Shown here one piece after another: positions 35,619 to 43,497 of a stretch of 64,000 bases of DNA. The notes beneath the pieces were generated by a model. That model saw only the letters and a list, made by a program, of their open reading frames with translations, did no database searches and was not told the DNA's origin. This stretch comes from a bacterium (GTDB taxonomy: Bacteria > Actinomycetota > Acidimicrobiia > Acidimicrobiales > Bin134). Made by a program: the position numbers and the translations under genes. Position 1 is the first letter of the stretch. Every line of letters starts with the position of its first letter. The stretch is from positions 1-64,000 of the forward strand of contig JAPPMA010000077.1 of NCBI GenBank assembly GCA_028819295.1, written 5' to 3'.

Positions 35619-35930
35619 GTGCGTGCGAAGTGGCTGCTGGTTGGGGCGCTGTTCCTGTTCACTCTGGGGGGAATGGCCGCGCTGGGCTCGACAGCCGGAG
35701 CCATGGCGTCGTCCGACCCGATCGCCCAGGCCGAACAGCCCGACGCCGGGTCCGTGCCATCGCCATCCGATTCCGACGATGAAATCCGGCTGGTAATGGC
35801 CTTGCTGATCGCGGTGGCGGTGATCGCCCTGTTGGGCACTTTCGTCTACTGGGTGCGCTCCGGCGACAGTCCGCGGCGGGGTCATAGAGATTCGTCGGAC
35901 AGCCCCGAGGCAGACGATACGCTCGGGTGA
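35619..35930 (+). CDS. Small two-helix membrane protein, unknown
   Basis: 103 residues from GTG 35619 (MRAKWLLVGALFLFTLGGMA). There is an N-terminal hydrophobic helix or signal peptide, an acidic, Pro/Ser-rich external loop (about 35-55), a second helix (LVMALLIAVAVIALLGTFVYW) and a polar tail rich in Ser/Asp. A longer version from 35496 would overlap mutM. No family recognised. Its stop overlaps the next start codon, so it is in an operon with 35930. Confidence 0.6.
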   Translation: MRAKWLLVGALFLFTLGGMAALGSTAGAMASSDPIAQAEQPDAGSVPSPSDSDDEIRLVMALLIAVAVIALLGTFVYWVRSGDSPRRGHRDSSDSPEADDTLG

Positions 35931-36157
35931 TGGCCGACGAACTGGACGTGGATGCGATGATCAGCCGGTTCCGGGAGCGGGCCGAGGCCGTGAGGAATCG
36001 CACGCTGCCGCCGGTGGGTGGCGAGGAACGAACCCTGTTCATCCGACGGGCCCAGGAAGACTTCCAGGACTTCGCCATCATCGGCGACGCCACCGGTGCC
36101 ATTGAGGACGGATTCTTGGTATTGCGGGTGGACCTGCGCCCGCCCGCCGATTCCTGA
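35930..36157 (+). CDS. Conserved hypothetical protein, 75 residues
   Basis: MADELDVDAMISRFRERAEA, then ERTLFIRRAQEDFQDFAIIG and a C-terminal strand LEDGFLVL-like (IEDGFLVLRVDLRP). I know this as a short conserved actinobacterial protein without assigned function. It overlaps the preceding stop by one base (TGATG), which indicates coupling. GTG 35927 is an alternative start. Confidence 0.65.
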   Translation: MADELDVDAMISRFRERAEAVRNRTLPPVGGEERTLFIRRAQEDFQDFAIIGDATGAIEDGFLVLRVDLRPPADS

Positions 36158-36181
36158 ACGGCAGCCGTGGGGACTGACGCC

Positions 36182-36769
36182 ATGACTCCAAGCTCGAGGC
36201 TCAGTGCCGCGTTGGAGGCTGTCGACGCAGCCAACGCCGACGATCCCCACACCATCGTGGTGGGCGGCGCGGTCCGGCCTAAGGAGCAGGCCCATGCCGA
36301 GATGATGACCGAGTGGGTGCAGCGCCTCGACCCCGATGCCGATGATGCCCAGCAGGTGGCGGCCCGGGCCCATCACCTGCGGCGCTGGGCGCTTCCCCGC
36401 ACCGACTATCCCGAGGGCCGGGCCGGCTACTTGCGGTGGCGGGCCGCACAAGGCAAGCGCCACGCCGCCGAGGTGGCCGAAATCGTCATCGCGGCCGGCT
36501 ATGACGATGACTTTGCCGCCGACGTGTCGGCCATCGTCACCAAGAAGGGACTGGGCACCGACCCCCGAGTGCAGACCCACGAGGACGCCCTGTGTCTCGT
36601 CTTTCTGGAAACCCAGTTCGATGAGCTGGCCGACAAGCTGGGCGACGACCACATGACCGAAGTGCTGGCCAAGACCCTGGCAAAGATGAGCCCCGCCGCT
36701 CGCCGCGTCGCCCAGGACTTGGAGTTGGGCCCGCGTGCCGCAGCCCTGCTGGAGGCGGCTGGCAGCTGA
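36182..36769 (+). CDS. DUF4202 family protein
   Basis: 195 residues from ATG 36182 (MTPSSRLSAALEAVDAANAD). The pattern RAHHLRRWALPRTDYPEGRAGY and LRWRAAQGKRHA, plus a late THEDALCLVFLE, is typical of DUF4202. The His/Asp spacing resembles HD-type hydrolases, but no activity is established. GTG 36167 would add five residues. Followed by tRNA-Gly 49 bases later. Confidence 0.8.
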   Translation: MTPSSRLSAALEAVDAANADDPHTIVVGGAVRPKEQAHAEMMTEWVQRLDPDADDAQQVAARAHHLRRWALPRTDYPEGRAGYLRWRAAQGKRHAAEVAEIVIAAGYDDDFAADVSAIVTKKGLGTDPRVQTHEDALCLVFLETQFDELADKLGDDHMTEVLAKTLAKMSPAARRVAQDLELGPRAAALLEAAGS

Positions 36770-36818
36770 TCTATTGCTGTGAGCATCCCAACGGCGGCTT
36801 GCTATGCTGGGCCGTCCT

Positions 36819-36891
36819 GCGGATGTAGCTCAGTTGGGAGAGCGACACCTTGCCAAGGTGTAGGTCGCCGGTTCGAGCCCGGTCATCCGCT
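36819..36891 (+). tRNA. tRNA-Gly (GCC)
   Basis: 73-nt cloverleaf: acceptor GCGGATG/CATCCGC, anticodon stem ACACC/GGTGT with loop TTGCCAA (anticodon GCC), and T loop GTTCGAGCC. CCA is not encoded. Confidence 0.97.
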
Positions 36892-36926
36892 CCCGGTTGG
36901 TGATTGTCTCGATACGTTTGTGCTGT

Positions 36927-37856
36927 TCAGCGTGTCGCGAACTCGTAGGCCTCCGGCGGCGTGGCCGACGGGTCTTTGTACAGCGTGATCCGGCAGGGTC
37001 CAGGGTCCATTCCCGCCGGGCACTGGATCACCGGCCACGGCACCCCGGAGCGCTCCATCGGAACCCAGAAGTGCATCACCGACACATGGGTCCGGTAGAT
37101 GGGCGCCGGCCCCTTGCCGAAGGTGAGGGGGTGGTCTTCGGCCACCACGGCCAAGTCCAGCGTGTCGCCGTAGCAGCCGTCGGACACCTGGCGGCCGCAG
37201 GTGCCGCACAGATGGACGGTGATCACGAAGGCGTCGTCGGTCTCATCCACGGTGATGTCGGCGAAGTTCCCCTTCTGCATGGCGGCCCACTGGCGCACCC
37301 GCACCTCGGCGGGGCGGGCCACATCGTGGGGCATCCATCCCAACAGCGTCTGCTCGCCGGCGAAGCGGATGCTCTCCTCCAGCACGTCGGGCCCCCAGGC
37401 CCGGTAAACCTGCGACAGCACCGACGCCACCCGGTCGCGCTCCACATCGTGGATCCGGCGATAGCTGGCCTCGAGGGCGTCAAAGGCGGCCAAGGCAGCC
37501 TCGTAGTCGCCTGCTTCGATGAGGTCCGCGATGCGGTCGGCCCGGTCGGCCCGGTGGCGGCCGGTGACGTCTTCGTCGGTCAGTCCGTGCAGCAGTGCCG
37601 AGCGGTAGGCGTCGTCGGATGAGCCAATCATTGCCAATCCGTCGGCCCCGTAGCGGTCGGCCACAAAGCTCCGGGTTTGGGCGATCCACGCTCCGAACCC
37701 GTCGATGAAGTTCCGGTAGGCCCGGTCGATGCGCCGGAACACGTCGACCGCACTGTCGGGATCGTTGGCCAGGGCTTCGACGAGCTCAGCCCGGGGCGGC
37801 TGGCTGAGCTTGGCCAGTTCGTCCAGGCTTAGCAGCCTCTTGGCGGACTCAGCCAT
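36927..37856 (-). CDS. Hypothetical protein with CxxC...C cluster
   Basis: 309 residues, mostly helical in the first 190. The C-terminal third looks like a separate domain with CGTCGRQVSDGCYGD (about residues 215-230) and later IQCPAGMDPGPC. The Cys pattern suggests metal binding. I do not recognise the family. It overlaps the shortened luciferase-like gene upstream by 8 bases, and both are on the minus strand, so they are co-expressed. Confidence 0.65.
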   Translation of the reverse strand: MAESAKRLLSLDELAKLSQPPRAELVEALANDPDSAVDVFRRIDRAYRNFIDGFGAWIAQTRSFVADRYGADGLAMIGSSDDAYRSALLHGLTDEDVTGRHRADRADRIADLIEAGDYEAALAAFDALEASYRRIHDVERDRVASVLSQVYRAWGPDVLEESIRFAGEQTLLGWMPHDVARPAEVRVRQWAAMQKGNFADITVDETDDAFVITVHLCGTCGRQVSDGCYGDTLDLAVVAEDHPLTFGKGPAPIYRTHVSVMHFWVPMERSGVPWPVIQCPAGMDPGPCRITLYKDPSATPPEAYEFATR

Positions 37857-38457
37857 CGGCAGCCAGCAGGGGCATGACCCGGTTCTTGGTCAGGTCCAGG
37901 CTCTCCCAGCCGATGGCCGGGTCGATGCCGCCCACCAGCGGGTGCAGCATGGCGCTGCCCTTGTCTCGCTCCAACTGAGCGCACTCCTCGGGGGTGACCC
38001 AGATGGTGCGGCCCTCGTGCTCGAACGGCTCGCCCCTCCAGCACCGCAGGATCAGCTCAATTGCCTCCTCGGTGTCTCGGCCCCGGCGAGTGCGGTCTTT
38101 GTCGAACATGTCGAACTCGAATTCCCGGTACCCCACCCCCATGGTCACCGACAGGCGGCCAGGGGCCATCAGGTCGATGGTGGCGATGTCCTCGGCGATG
38201 CGGATGGGGTCGTGGAACGGCAGCAACAGCGCCGAGATGGCCACCATGATGTTGTCGGTGCGGGCCAGAGCCGCGCTGGCCAGCACCAGCGGGGAGCACA
38301 TGAACCCGTCGTCGGCCCCGTGGTGCTCCGAAACGATGACGGTGGCGATGCCGTTGTCGTCGCACCACGACACCATGTCCAGGTGCTCGCGGTGCAACTG
38401 GGCGTGGGTGACATCGGCGAACGGGGGGACTCGCAGCTCGAATCGGCAGGTGAACAT
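37849..38457 (-). CDS. LLM-class (F420-type) flavin-dependent oxidoreductase with internal deletion
   Basis: 202 residues from ATG 38457 (MFTCRFELRVPPFADV). Relatives are about 300 or more residues. The N-terminal half is intact: VIVSEHHGADDGFMCSPLVL, ALLLPFHDPIRIAEDIA, GRLSVTMGVGYREFEFDMF, GEPFEHEGRTIWVTP. The sequence then jumps to what is normally the far C-terminus (EECAQL ... HPLVGGIDPAIGWESLDL). About 100 residues of the barrel are absent in frame, with VTP/TPEEC as the junction. It is probably inactive or reduced to another role. TTG 38478 is an alternative start. Confidence 0.8.
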   Translation of the reverse strand: MFTCRFELRVPPFADVTHAQLHREHLDMVSWCDDNGIATVIVSEHHGADDGFMCSPLVLASAALARTDNIMVAISALLLPFHDPIRIAEDIATIDLMAPGRLSVTMGVGYREFEFDMFDKDRTRRGRDTEEAIELILRCWRGEPFEHEGRTIWVTPEECAQLERDKGSAMLHPLVGGIDPAIGWESLDLTKNRVMPLLAADG

Positions 38458-38485
38458 GGCGCAGACCCTAGTAGTCAAGCAAGGT

Positions 38486-38968
38486 TTACTGAGTCTGGAA
38501 GACCTCTAGGCGACCACTGTCAATGAGTCGCCCTGTTGCATCGATCACGGCCTTGGCAGTTTTGAGGGCCTGTTGGGCATCTTCCTCGTCAACTTCGGGG
38601 GAGTCTTCGTCTGGGTACTCGGCCCGGTGGCGACGTCGACGCAGAGCATTCAGACGACCGAATACCTCCATCCCGCCTCGATCGTTGAATTGGGCTCGCA
38701 CGGCATCAATGACCGCGATATGACCCCCTCGAGTGGTGGCGCGCAGCCCTTGTACTGCGAGCAGTGCGGCAGCGGCCTTGCGAGCTGCGTCGTATGCAAG
38801 CTGGAGCGCTCCTGTTGGGTCATCTCCGACGCCAGTTGAGGCGAAGTCAACGTGGGCGATGGCGTCGGCCAAGAGTCGGCCAGCTACGTCGGCCGAAGGT
38901 GCTACTTGTTCGAGCTCGCCGCCCGTGATCAACCGTTCGATCTCGGCACGTCCTCGTTCCCAGCTCAC
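38486..38968 (-). CDS. HEPN-domain protein, putative toxin of MNT-HEPN pair
   Basis: 160 residues, all-helical. DAARKAAAALLAVQGLRAT is the first HEPN core helix and RRRRHRAEYP carries the R-x4-H-type ribonuclease motif (about residues 111-120). It overlaps the upstream nucleotidyltransferase gene by four bases (ATGA). In characterised pairs the HEPN toxin is an RNase neutralised by adenylylation from its MNT partner. Confidence 0.82.
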   Translation of the reverse strand: MSWERGRAEIERLITGGELEQVAPSADVAGRLLADAIAHVDFASTGVGDDPTGALQLAYDAARKAAAALLAVQGLRATTRGGHIAVIDAVRAQFNDRGGMEVFGRLNALRRRRHRAEYPDEDSPEVDEEDAQQALKTAKAVIDATGRLIDSGRLEVFQTQ

Positions 38969-39603
38969 GGGGAACTACCTCTACTGGCTTCAAGTACGCG
39001 GAGTTCTATTCCAAGTTCCTGTTCATCGTCTACGAGGACGACGACCAGCGGCCGCGACTTGACCTCCTGGATGAAGCTCCCGCGCTCTGTTCTCCACTGG
39101 GAATGTGTGCGAACGGTGGCTTGAACCGGCATACCGATTCGGTCCTCGACTCGTGCGGCGGCGCCGTCTACAAGATCGCGGTCGGCGTCTCCGATTACCA
39201 GCACGTCGATGTCATTCGGAGATCTACCTTCTTCGCCTAGGTATCGAGCGGCCCAAGAACCGATCAACAGCACCGCGTCAGCATCTTCGAGGTTGGCGAA
39301 TTCCTCGGCAACCACCATGGGCGGGCCATAGGTGGCGAGAATGATCCGGCGCACTGCGTCGTAGAGAGGATGGTCGACCCTGGCGCGCACCTGCCGTATG
39401 GGACCGATCTTCTCGGTGGTGAGAATTCCGGCTCCCTCGGCTCGAAGGACCTCCCGCAACACGGTGGGCATGCTCGTGTCCGTTGAGTCAACCAGGTCGG
39501 ACAAACTGTGGCTCCTGTCGGGGTCGATGAGCACGCGCGCCAGAATCCGGCCTTGGGCATCTGAGCGAAGGATGGGCGCGAGCGGGGGCGCAGGAACTTT
39601 CAT
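38965..39603 (-). CDS. Winged-helix/MNT nucleotidyltransferase, putative antitoxin
   Basis: 212 residues. Residues about 15-75 form a winged helix (RILARVLIDPDRSHSLSDLV ... GAGILTTEKIG). Residues about 110-145 hold the minimal nucleotidyltransferase motif GSWAARYLGEE ... DIDVLVIGD. The fused DNA-binding domain suggests that it regulates its own operon. A 38-bp palindrome covers its promoter and start codon, where a -35 TTGGCA, a 17-bp spacer and a -10 TATAGT give a leader of only a few bases. Confidence 0.82.
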   Translation of the reverse strand: MKVPAPPLAPILRSDAQGRILARVLIDPDRSHSLSDLVDSTDTSMPTVLREVLRAEGAGILTTEKIGPIRQVRARVDHPLYDAVRRIILATYGPPMVVAEEFANLEDADAVLLIGSWAARYLGEEGRSPNDIDVLVIGDADRDLVDGAAARVEDRIGMPVQATVRTHSQWRTERGSFIQEVKSRPLVVVLVDDEQELGIELRVLEASRGSSP

Positions 39604-39634
39604 AAACCGTATAGAACTATACGCTTTATGAAAG
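39597..39634 (-). promoter_or_regulatory. 38-bp palindromic operator over the MNT-HEPN promoter
   Basis: Centred between 39615 and 39616: outer arms CTTTCATAAA/TTTATGAAAG and inner arms CGTATA/TATACG share one axis, with only two mismatched pairs. The minus-strand promoter (-35 at 39644-39639, -10 at 39621-39616) and the ATG at 39603 lie on or beside it. A dimeric winged-helix protein bound here would block transcription. Confidence 0.75.
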
Positions 39635-39654
39635 TGGTTGCCAACTGGACCGGT

Positions 39655-40602
39655 TCAGCGGAGGCTGCGGCGGTAGGCGGACCACTGGTCGGGGCGCCAG
39701 CAATCCTGGTCCTCGCCCCAGCCGGTGCCGCCGTCGAAGTCCCAGGCGGTGGTGCTCACCCAGGTGAGCATCTTGGGATAGGGGTTGAAGATGATGCGGC
39801 TCACCGGGGTGCCGGTGGCCCGCAGCTCCCGGCCTAATTCGTCCACCGCCTTGATCTCGAACGCAGTGGCGTAGCCGTGGACGGGGTCGCGCTCCACCCG
39901 GCGCTCGCCGCTTTTGATGTCGGCCCTCACGCCGTCGCGCAGGTAGTAGCCCGCGTTGATGGGGTCGCTGTCGGGCTTGGGCAGCGAGTAGCACAGAAAG
40001 GCGCTCTGCGATGAAGTGGTGGCGAAGGTGTAGCCGATGCGGAAGCCCTGGAGGTCGGAGCGGGGCCCCCATGATCGGTCCCGCATGGCGCAGCAGTCCA
40101 CGTCGATGTCTTCGCCGTGGAGGCGGATGCGCCCGGTGACCCGGCCGGGCTGGTCGATGTGGCTGGCGATGGTGAACGGGGGCTCGCCCCGGGTGAACAC
40201 ATGCGGCGGGGTGAGGGCGTCGAAGCGCAGCTCGGCCTCGAACATGTCGCCGTAGGGGTAGCGGTAGCCCAGCTCGTAGCTGGTGAGCGGCTCGATCACC
40301 TTCACCCGCATCCCGGTGGGCAGGGTGGCGTCTCGCAGGTCGAGGCCCTCGGGCAGCGGGATGCTGTGGTTGTAGTCGAAGAAGGGCACCTCCCACGGCA
40401 GATAGGCGGTGTCGTCCCACACCAGGGTGCCGCCCCCGGCGATGCCCAGATTGGGGCGGATCCAGGTGTAGAGGTAGCCCATCAGGTTGCGCTCGGGAAC
40501 GCAGAAGGCGTACCAGCAGGTCTCGGTCTCCCACGGGTGATCCGACGGGGGATGGAAGTTGTCGTCGTCCGGTCCGACCAGGGCGTCTTCAGCTGCTCCC
40601 AC
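39655..40602 (-). CDS. DUF7064/DUF7065-like protein (CrtC/AttH-like lipocalin fold)
   Basis: 315 residues from GTG 40602, with GAGGAG upstream. The two-domain beta-rich layout with ETCWYAFCVPERNLMGYLYT, the ELGYRYPYGDMFEAELRF strand region, DVDCCAMRDRSWGPR and TTAWDFDGGTGWGEDQD matches the DUF7064/7065 group, distantly related to carotenoid hydratase CrtC and AttH. The DRSWGPR signature is the best marker. Substrate unknown; such genes often sit in lipid or steroid catabolic loci. Confidence 0.7.
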   Translation of the reverse strand: MGAAEDALVGPDDDNFHPPSDHPWETETCWYAFCVPERNLMGYLYTWIRPNLGIAGGGTLVWDDTAYLPWEVPFFDYNHSIPLPEGLDLRDATLPTGMRVKVIEPLTSYELGYRYPYGDMFEAELRFDALTPPHVFTRGEPPFTIASHIDQPGRVTGRIRLHGEDIDVDCCAMRDRSWGPRSDLQGFRIGYTFATTSSQSAFLCYSLPKPDSDPINAGYYLRDGVRADIKSGERRVERDPVHGYATAFEIKAVDELGRELRATGTPVSRIIFNPYPKMLTWVSTTAWDFDGGTGWGEDQDCWRPDQWSAYRRSLR

Positions 40603-40644
40603 GGGGTTGCTCCTCTATTCCTATGAGTATTTGCCCTAAATTTG

Positions 40645-41055
40645 CTATCGGAGCAGGGCAATGAAGCCCGCCTGCTCGAAGTCCCGGTCGTAGGCAAGAG
40701 CCTCAGTGATGTTTCGCTCTTCCATCACGAGGAAGCTCACGCAGTCCGTGAGACTCCACCGCTGGTCGGATCTGGCGACGTAGCGTTCGACAGCGGCCCG
40801 GAACTGCCTGTCCGTCTGCGGGACGATCTCGACGTCCGGGTCTTGTTCCATTTCCCGAATCATCTGCACTGCGAACCGTCGGCGAAACTCGCCCGTAGCA
40901 GCTAGGGCGTTGAGCGTCTCTGTCAGCACCATCTGTGTCGTAACCACTGCGACGTGCCCCAGATGGTCAGCCAAAATCGCCGCCCGCTCGTGCAGCGCAT
41001 CCCGAGGCCTCCAGAGTGCGATCCAGTAACCCGCGTCTGCGAAGACAGCGGTCAC
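40645..41055 (-). CDS. vapC: PIN-domain ribonuclease toxin
   Basis: 136 residues with the PIN acidic residues: Asp in FADAGYWIAL (about residue 7), Glu in VLTETLNAL (about 45), Asp in SLTDCVSFLVM (about 103) and a later Asp in AYDRDFEQAGF. A VapC-type endoribonuclease. It overlaps the antitoxin gene by four bases. Confidence 0.9.
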   Translation of the reverse strand: MTAVFADAGYWIALWRPRDALHERAAILADHLGHVAVVTTQMVLTETLNALAATGEFRRRFAVQMIREMEQDPDVEIVPQTDRQFRAAVERYVARSDQRWSLTDCVSFLVMEERNITEALAYDRDFEQAGFIALLR

Positions 41056-41309
41056 GCATCTTCACCTTTGGGATAGCCGTAGAGATAATGCTTCTTGTTC
41101 TTGGCGAGGTCGGCAGGGAGGCCGTCCGTCGCGTCCGAGGGCATAGACTTGTGAAGTTCTTTGACCCGCCTTGCAATTGCGGCCAGTCCTCCACTCGCGG
41201 CGTTAACGTCGTTGATCGAGAGTGTGACCTCCTTGCCCTCTTCGATGTCGAGGGGCTCCGTTGGAGTTAGCACGCCGTTGGCGTAAGTGGCCTTCACGGT
41301 CGTGGTCAT
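41052..41309 (-). CDS. vapB: DUF104-type VapB antitoxin
   Basis: 85 residues from ATG 41309, preceded by AGGAGG. VKATYANGVLTPTEPLDIEE and GKEVTLSI are the SpoVT/AbrB-like DUF104 beta motif; the helical C-terminus (AAIARRVKELHKSMPSD) should bind the PIN toxin. The same frame stays open upstream through the MITE-like element, but that part belongs to the element, not to the antitoxin. Confidence 0.88.
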   Translation of the reverse strand: MTTTVKATYANGVLTPTEPLDIEEGKEVTLSINDVNAASGGLAAIARRVKELHKSMPSDATDGLPADLAKNKKHYLYGYPKGEDA

Positions 41310-41343
41310 AGCTGGTCCTCCTGGCGAGCGTCTGCTCTCTAGC

Positions 41344-41510
41344 CTAGTGGTGTGTCTTGGGTTTATTCGCGCGTGTCCTGCTAGGCATCGACGCCCCTCG
41401 CGGCGTTGCTCCTCCTTGCCGTACGCTCCGGGTATGGCTGCGTCGGTGCGCCTTGCAAGGACGCCGCTGCCGTCGCAATCCACGGCGCTAAACCCAAGAC
41501 ACACCACTAG
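41344..41510. mobile_element. MITE-like element, copy 2 (167 bp)
   Basis: Same orientation as copy 1, with perfect 22-bp terminal inverted repeats (outer end CTAGTGGTGTGT). It is flanked on both sides by CTAGC (41339-41343 and 41511-41515), which fits a 5-bp target-site duplication. There is no coding capacity. It lies upstream of vapB in the 279-bp gap before the hydrolase gene; nothing else is evident in that gap. Confidence 0.85.
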
Positions 41511-41588
41511 CTAGCCGTCTCTTCGATCAAGGACCGTGCGTCTCGTCCCGCTCCAGCAACACCCCTTGCGGAGGCTCCTCGACCTGGA

Positions 41589-42275
41589 TCATCGGGCCGC
41601 GTGCTCGGCGAAGCGAGCGGGAATCCACTCGGCGAGCGTAGCGGCGATCTCATCGGCCACCGAGGCCAGCCCGTGGTCGGCCTCGGGATACACCACAAGC
41701 TCCCCGCCCCCGGCCAGGGCTCGCACCGCCTCGCTGGCCTGCACCGGCAGGATCTGATCCTGCCCACCGTGCATCAGCAGCAGGGGAGTGCCCCGCAGCG
41801 CCGCCGCGTTCTCGCACCCCGCCGACTGCGTGGCCAAACCCACCACCCCCGCCGTGTGATCCCCCAGGGCGATCCCCGCCTGCACCGCCACCGCGCCCCC
41901 GAACGAGTGCCCCATGAAGATGAACCGCCGCCCCTCCTCCCGGGCCGCCAAGTCAGCCGCGGCAGCCGCATCCAGCAAACACCGCTCGATGATCCCCGGC
42001 CGCCGGTAATGCACCCGAATGACCGCGATGCCCTCTTCGGCCAAGTTCTCGCCCAGCCGCAGATACAGCGCCCGCGCCGGCCCCAACAGCCCCCCAATGG
42101 CCCCGCCCAGGGTGACCACCACATCAGTCGCATCCCGGGGCCCATGCCACAGCAGCGTCAAGAGCCCATCAGGGCAATACACCTCCAAGTGCCGCAGCCC
42201 CGGACTCGCCTCGGCCTCCACGATCCCCATCACGTCGAGCAATTCCAACGGAGAGCGGACGCCGCCATCTGTCAT
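41589..42275 (-). CDS. Alpha/beta hydrolase
   Basis: 228 residues from ATG 42275 (42296 is an alternative). The nucleophile elbow is GHSFGGAVAVQ, the acid is in MHGGQDQILPV and the catalytic His in YPEADHGLASV. It resembles dienelactone-hydrolase-like or lysophospholipase-like serine hydrolases; the substrate cannot be inferred. It is divergent from tRNA-Cys copy 1 and marks the left edge of the chromosome before the island. Confidence 0.85.
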   Translation of the reverse strand: MTDGGVRSPLELLDVMGIVEAEASPGLRHLEVYCPDGLLTLLWHGPRDATDVVVTLGGAIGGLLGPARALYLRLGENLAEEGIAVIRVHYRRPGIIERCLLDAAAAADLAAREEGRRFIFMGHSFGGAVAVQAGIALGDHTAGVVGLATQSAGCENAAALRGTPLLLMHGGQDQILPVQASEAVRALAGGGELVVYPEADHGLASVADEIAATLAEWIPARFAEHAAR

Positions 42276-42346
42276 GGCCGACACCCTAAACCCCATGTGG
42301 AATGGTCAGCCCGATCCCATACACTGTCAGCGCTGGCCGCTCCGGC

Positions 42347-42432
42347 GGCCACACCTGCGCCGGTGCCCGAGCGGACTAAGGGAGTGGCCTGCAAAGCCAT
42401 GATTCACGGGTTCAAATCCCGTCCGGCGCTCC
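42347..42432 (+). repeat. 86-bp direct repeat, left copy (contains tRNA-Cys)
   Basis: Identical to 54987-55072: ten bases upstream of the tRNA, the tRNA itself and the following CC. Divergence starts immediately on both sides, which defines the repeat ends. Confidence 0.9.
42357..42430 (+). tRNA. tRNA-Cys (GCA), copy 1
   Basis: 74-nt cloverleaf: acceptor GCGCCGG/CCGGCGC, anticodon loop CTGCAAA (GCA), and T arm CGGGTTCAAATCCCG. The next bases are CCATG, so a CCA end is encoded here, unlike in copy 2 and in tRNA-Gly. The A of CCA is the first base of the Nmad2 start codon. Confidence 0.95.
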
Positions 42433-43062
42433 ATGCGTCTGTATGCCTATGTCGTCACCCATGACACAGGTTTCGCCCCCAATCCCTTCCACGGATATTG
42501 CACCCTCGCCACCTGCAAACCCGGGATTCGCGAGCGTGCGGAAGTAGGCGACTGGGTTCTCGGAGTCGGGTCCACGCAGAACACTCAAGCTGGCAAGCTC
42601 ATCTACGCCATGCGAGTCGAACAGTCGATGACATTTGACGACTACTGGACCGACCGACGCTTCCAGCTAAAGAAGCCAAGCCCAAACGGCGATGAAGAGT
42701 CACGATGCGGCGACAACATCTACCATCGCCACCCCGATTCCGGAGAGTGGGTCCAAGCACCTGGCTACCACAGTCTCGCCAACGGCTGCCCAAACCCGAG
42801 ACTTGTCGACATCGACACAAAGTCACCCAGAGTTCTCATTTCAGAGCACTTCGTCTACTACGGAAAGAGTGCCACCAACATCCCCAGCCACATCATGTTC
42901 TACGACGAAAAAGACCGCTTCACAGGCTTCCGCAACTACCGATGCAACTTCCCCCCAGCGCTGGAGCGCTACATCGTCGAATGGCTCCAGGACTTAACCC
43001 AATCTCCAGGCAGATACGACACCCCCACCCACTGGAACTCCACCAACAATCGTTCCTGCTAG
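42433..43062 (+). CDS. Nmad2 (nucleotide modification associated domain 2) protein
   Basis: 209 residues. MRLYAYVVTHDTGFAPNPFH, CTLATCKPGIR, GDWVLGVGS, KLIYAMRVEQSMTFDDYW, CGDNIYHR and VLISEHFVYYGKSA follow the Nmad2 family, predicted from context to act with modified DNA bases or nucleotides. Chemistry is unproven. Its ATG begins at the last base of the tRNA CCA, so there is no room for a ribosome-binding site; the message must come from the tRNA promoter or be near-leaderless after tRNA processing. Third codon positions are less GC-rich than in the core genes. Confidence 0.8.
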   Translation: MRLYAYVVTHDTGFAPNPFHGYCTLATCKPGIRERAEVGDWVLGVGSTQNTQAGKLIYAMRVEQSMTFDDYWTDRRFQLKKPSPNGDEESRCGDNIYHRHPDSGEWVQAPGYHSLANGCPNPRLVDIDTKSPRVLISEHFVYYGKSATNIPSHIMFYDEKDRFTGFRNYRCNFPPALERYIVEWLQDLTQSPGRYDTPTHWNSTNNRSC

Positions 43063-43068
43063 CTCCTC

Positions 43069-43284
43069 TCACCCCAGCTTCACCGAATCAGCAGACACCG
43101 GTTGCCGACAGGATCGCGCGCACTCCTCGCACCAGTCGGACCACCCGCCACGCTCGGACAGCTCAGCGGCTGGCTGTAGGCGACCGCAGCGGTCGCAGCG
43201 GAATCGGATTAGCCTGCGCCACGCCGTGTGGATCACCACTGCGGCGACGAAACACAGCACCGGCAAGATGTAGAGCCAGACCAT
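43069..43284 (-). CDS. Small membrane protein with zinc-ribbon-like Cys pairs
   Basis: 71 residues from ATG 43284: one membrane helix (YILPVLCFVAAVVIHTAW), then a cytoplasmic CDRCG ... CEECARSC, which looks like a zinc ribbon. It is tail to tail with Nmad2, 6 bases apart. Family unknown; the Cys pattern is the main support for it being real. Confidence 0.5.
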   Translation of the reverse strand: MVWLYILPVLCFVAAVVIHTAWRRLIRFRCDRCGRLQPAAELSERGGWSDWCEECARSCRQPVSADSVKLG

Positions 43285-43497
43285 GCCGCACCGTAACACC
43301 ACCGGCTGGCACCGACGCGGCAGCATCACCAGCCCGACTGTCCTCCTTCCAATCTGTCTCAATGGTGTTCCCATTCGCTATGCGATGCGGCCTGTTGCCG
43401 AATGGCGAGGTTGGTCAACCCAGCCGGGCTAAGGAGGGTCCAGCGCCCGGTTACTCTCCCCACGCCCAAATGGTGTTCCCCACCGGGAGAGGAGCAA

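Noticed and set aside
41310-41507. N-terminal extension of vapB into the MITE-like element
   Set aside because: The same residues appear in copy 1, where there is no vapB. ATG 41309 has a good ribosome-binding site.
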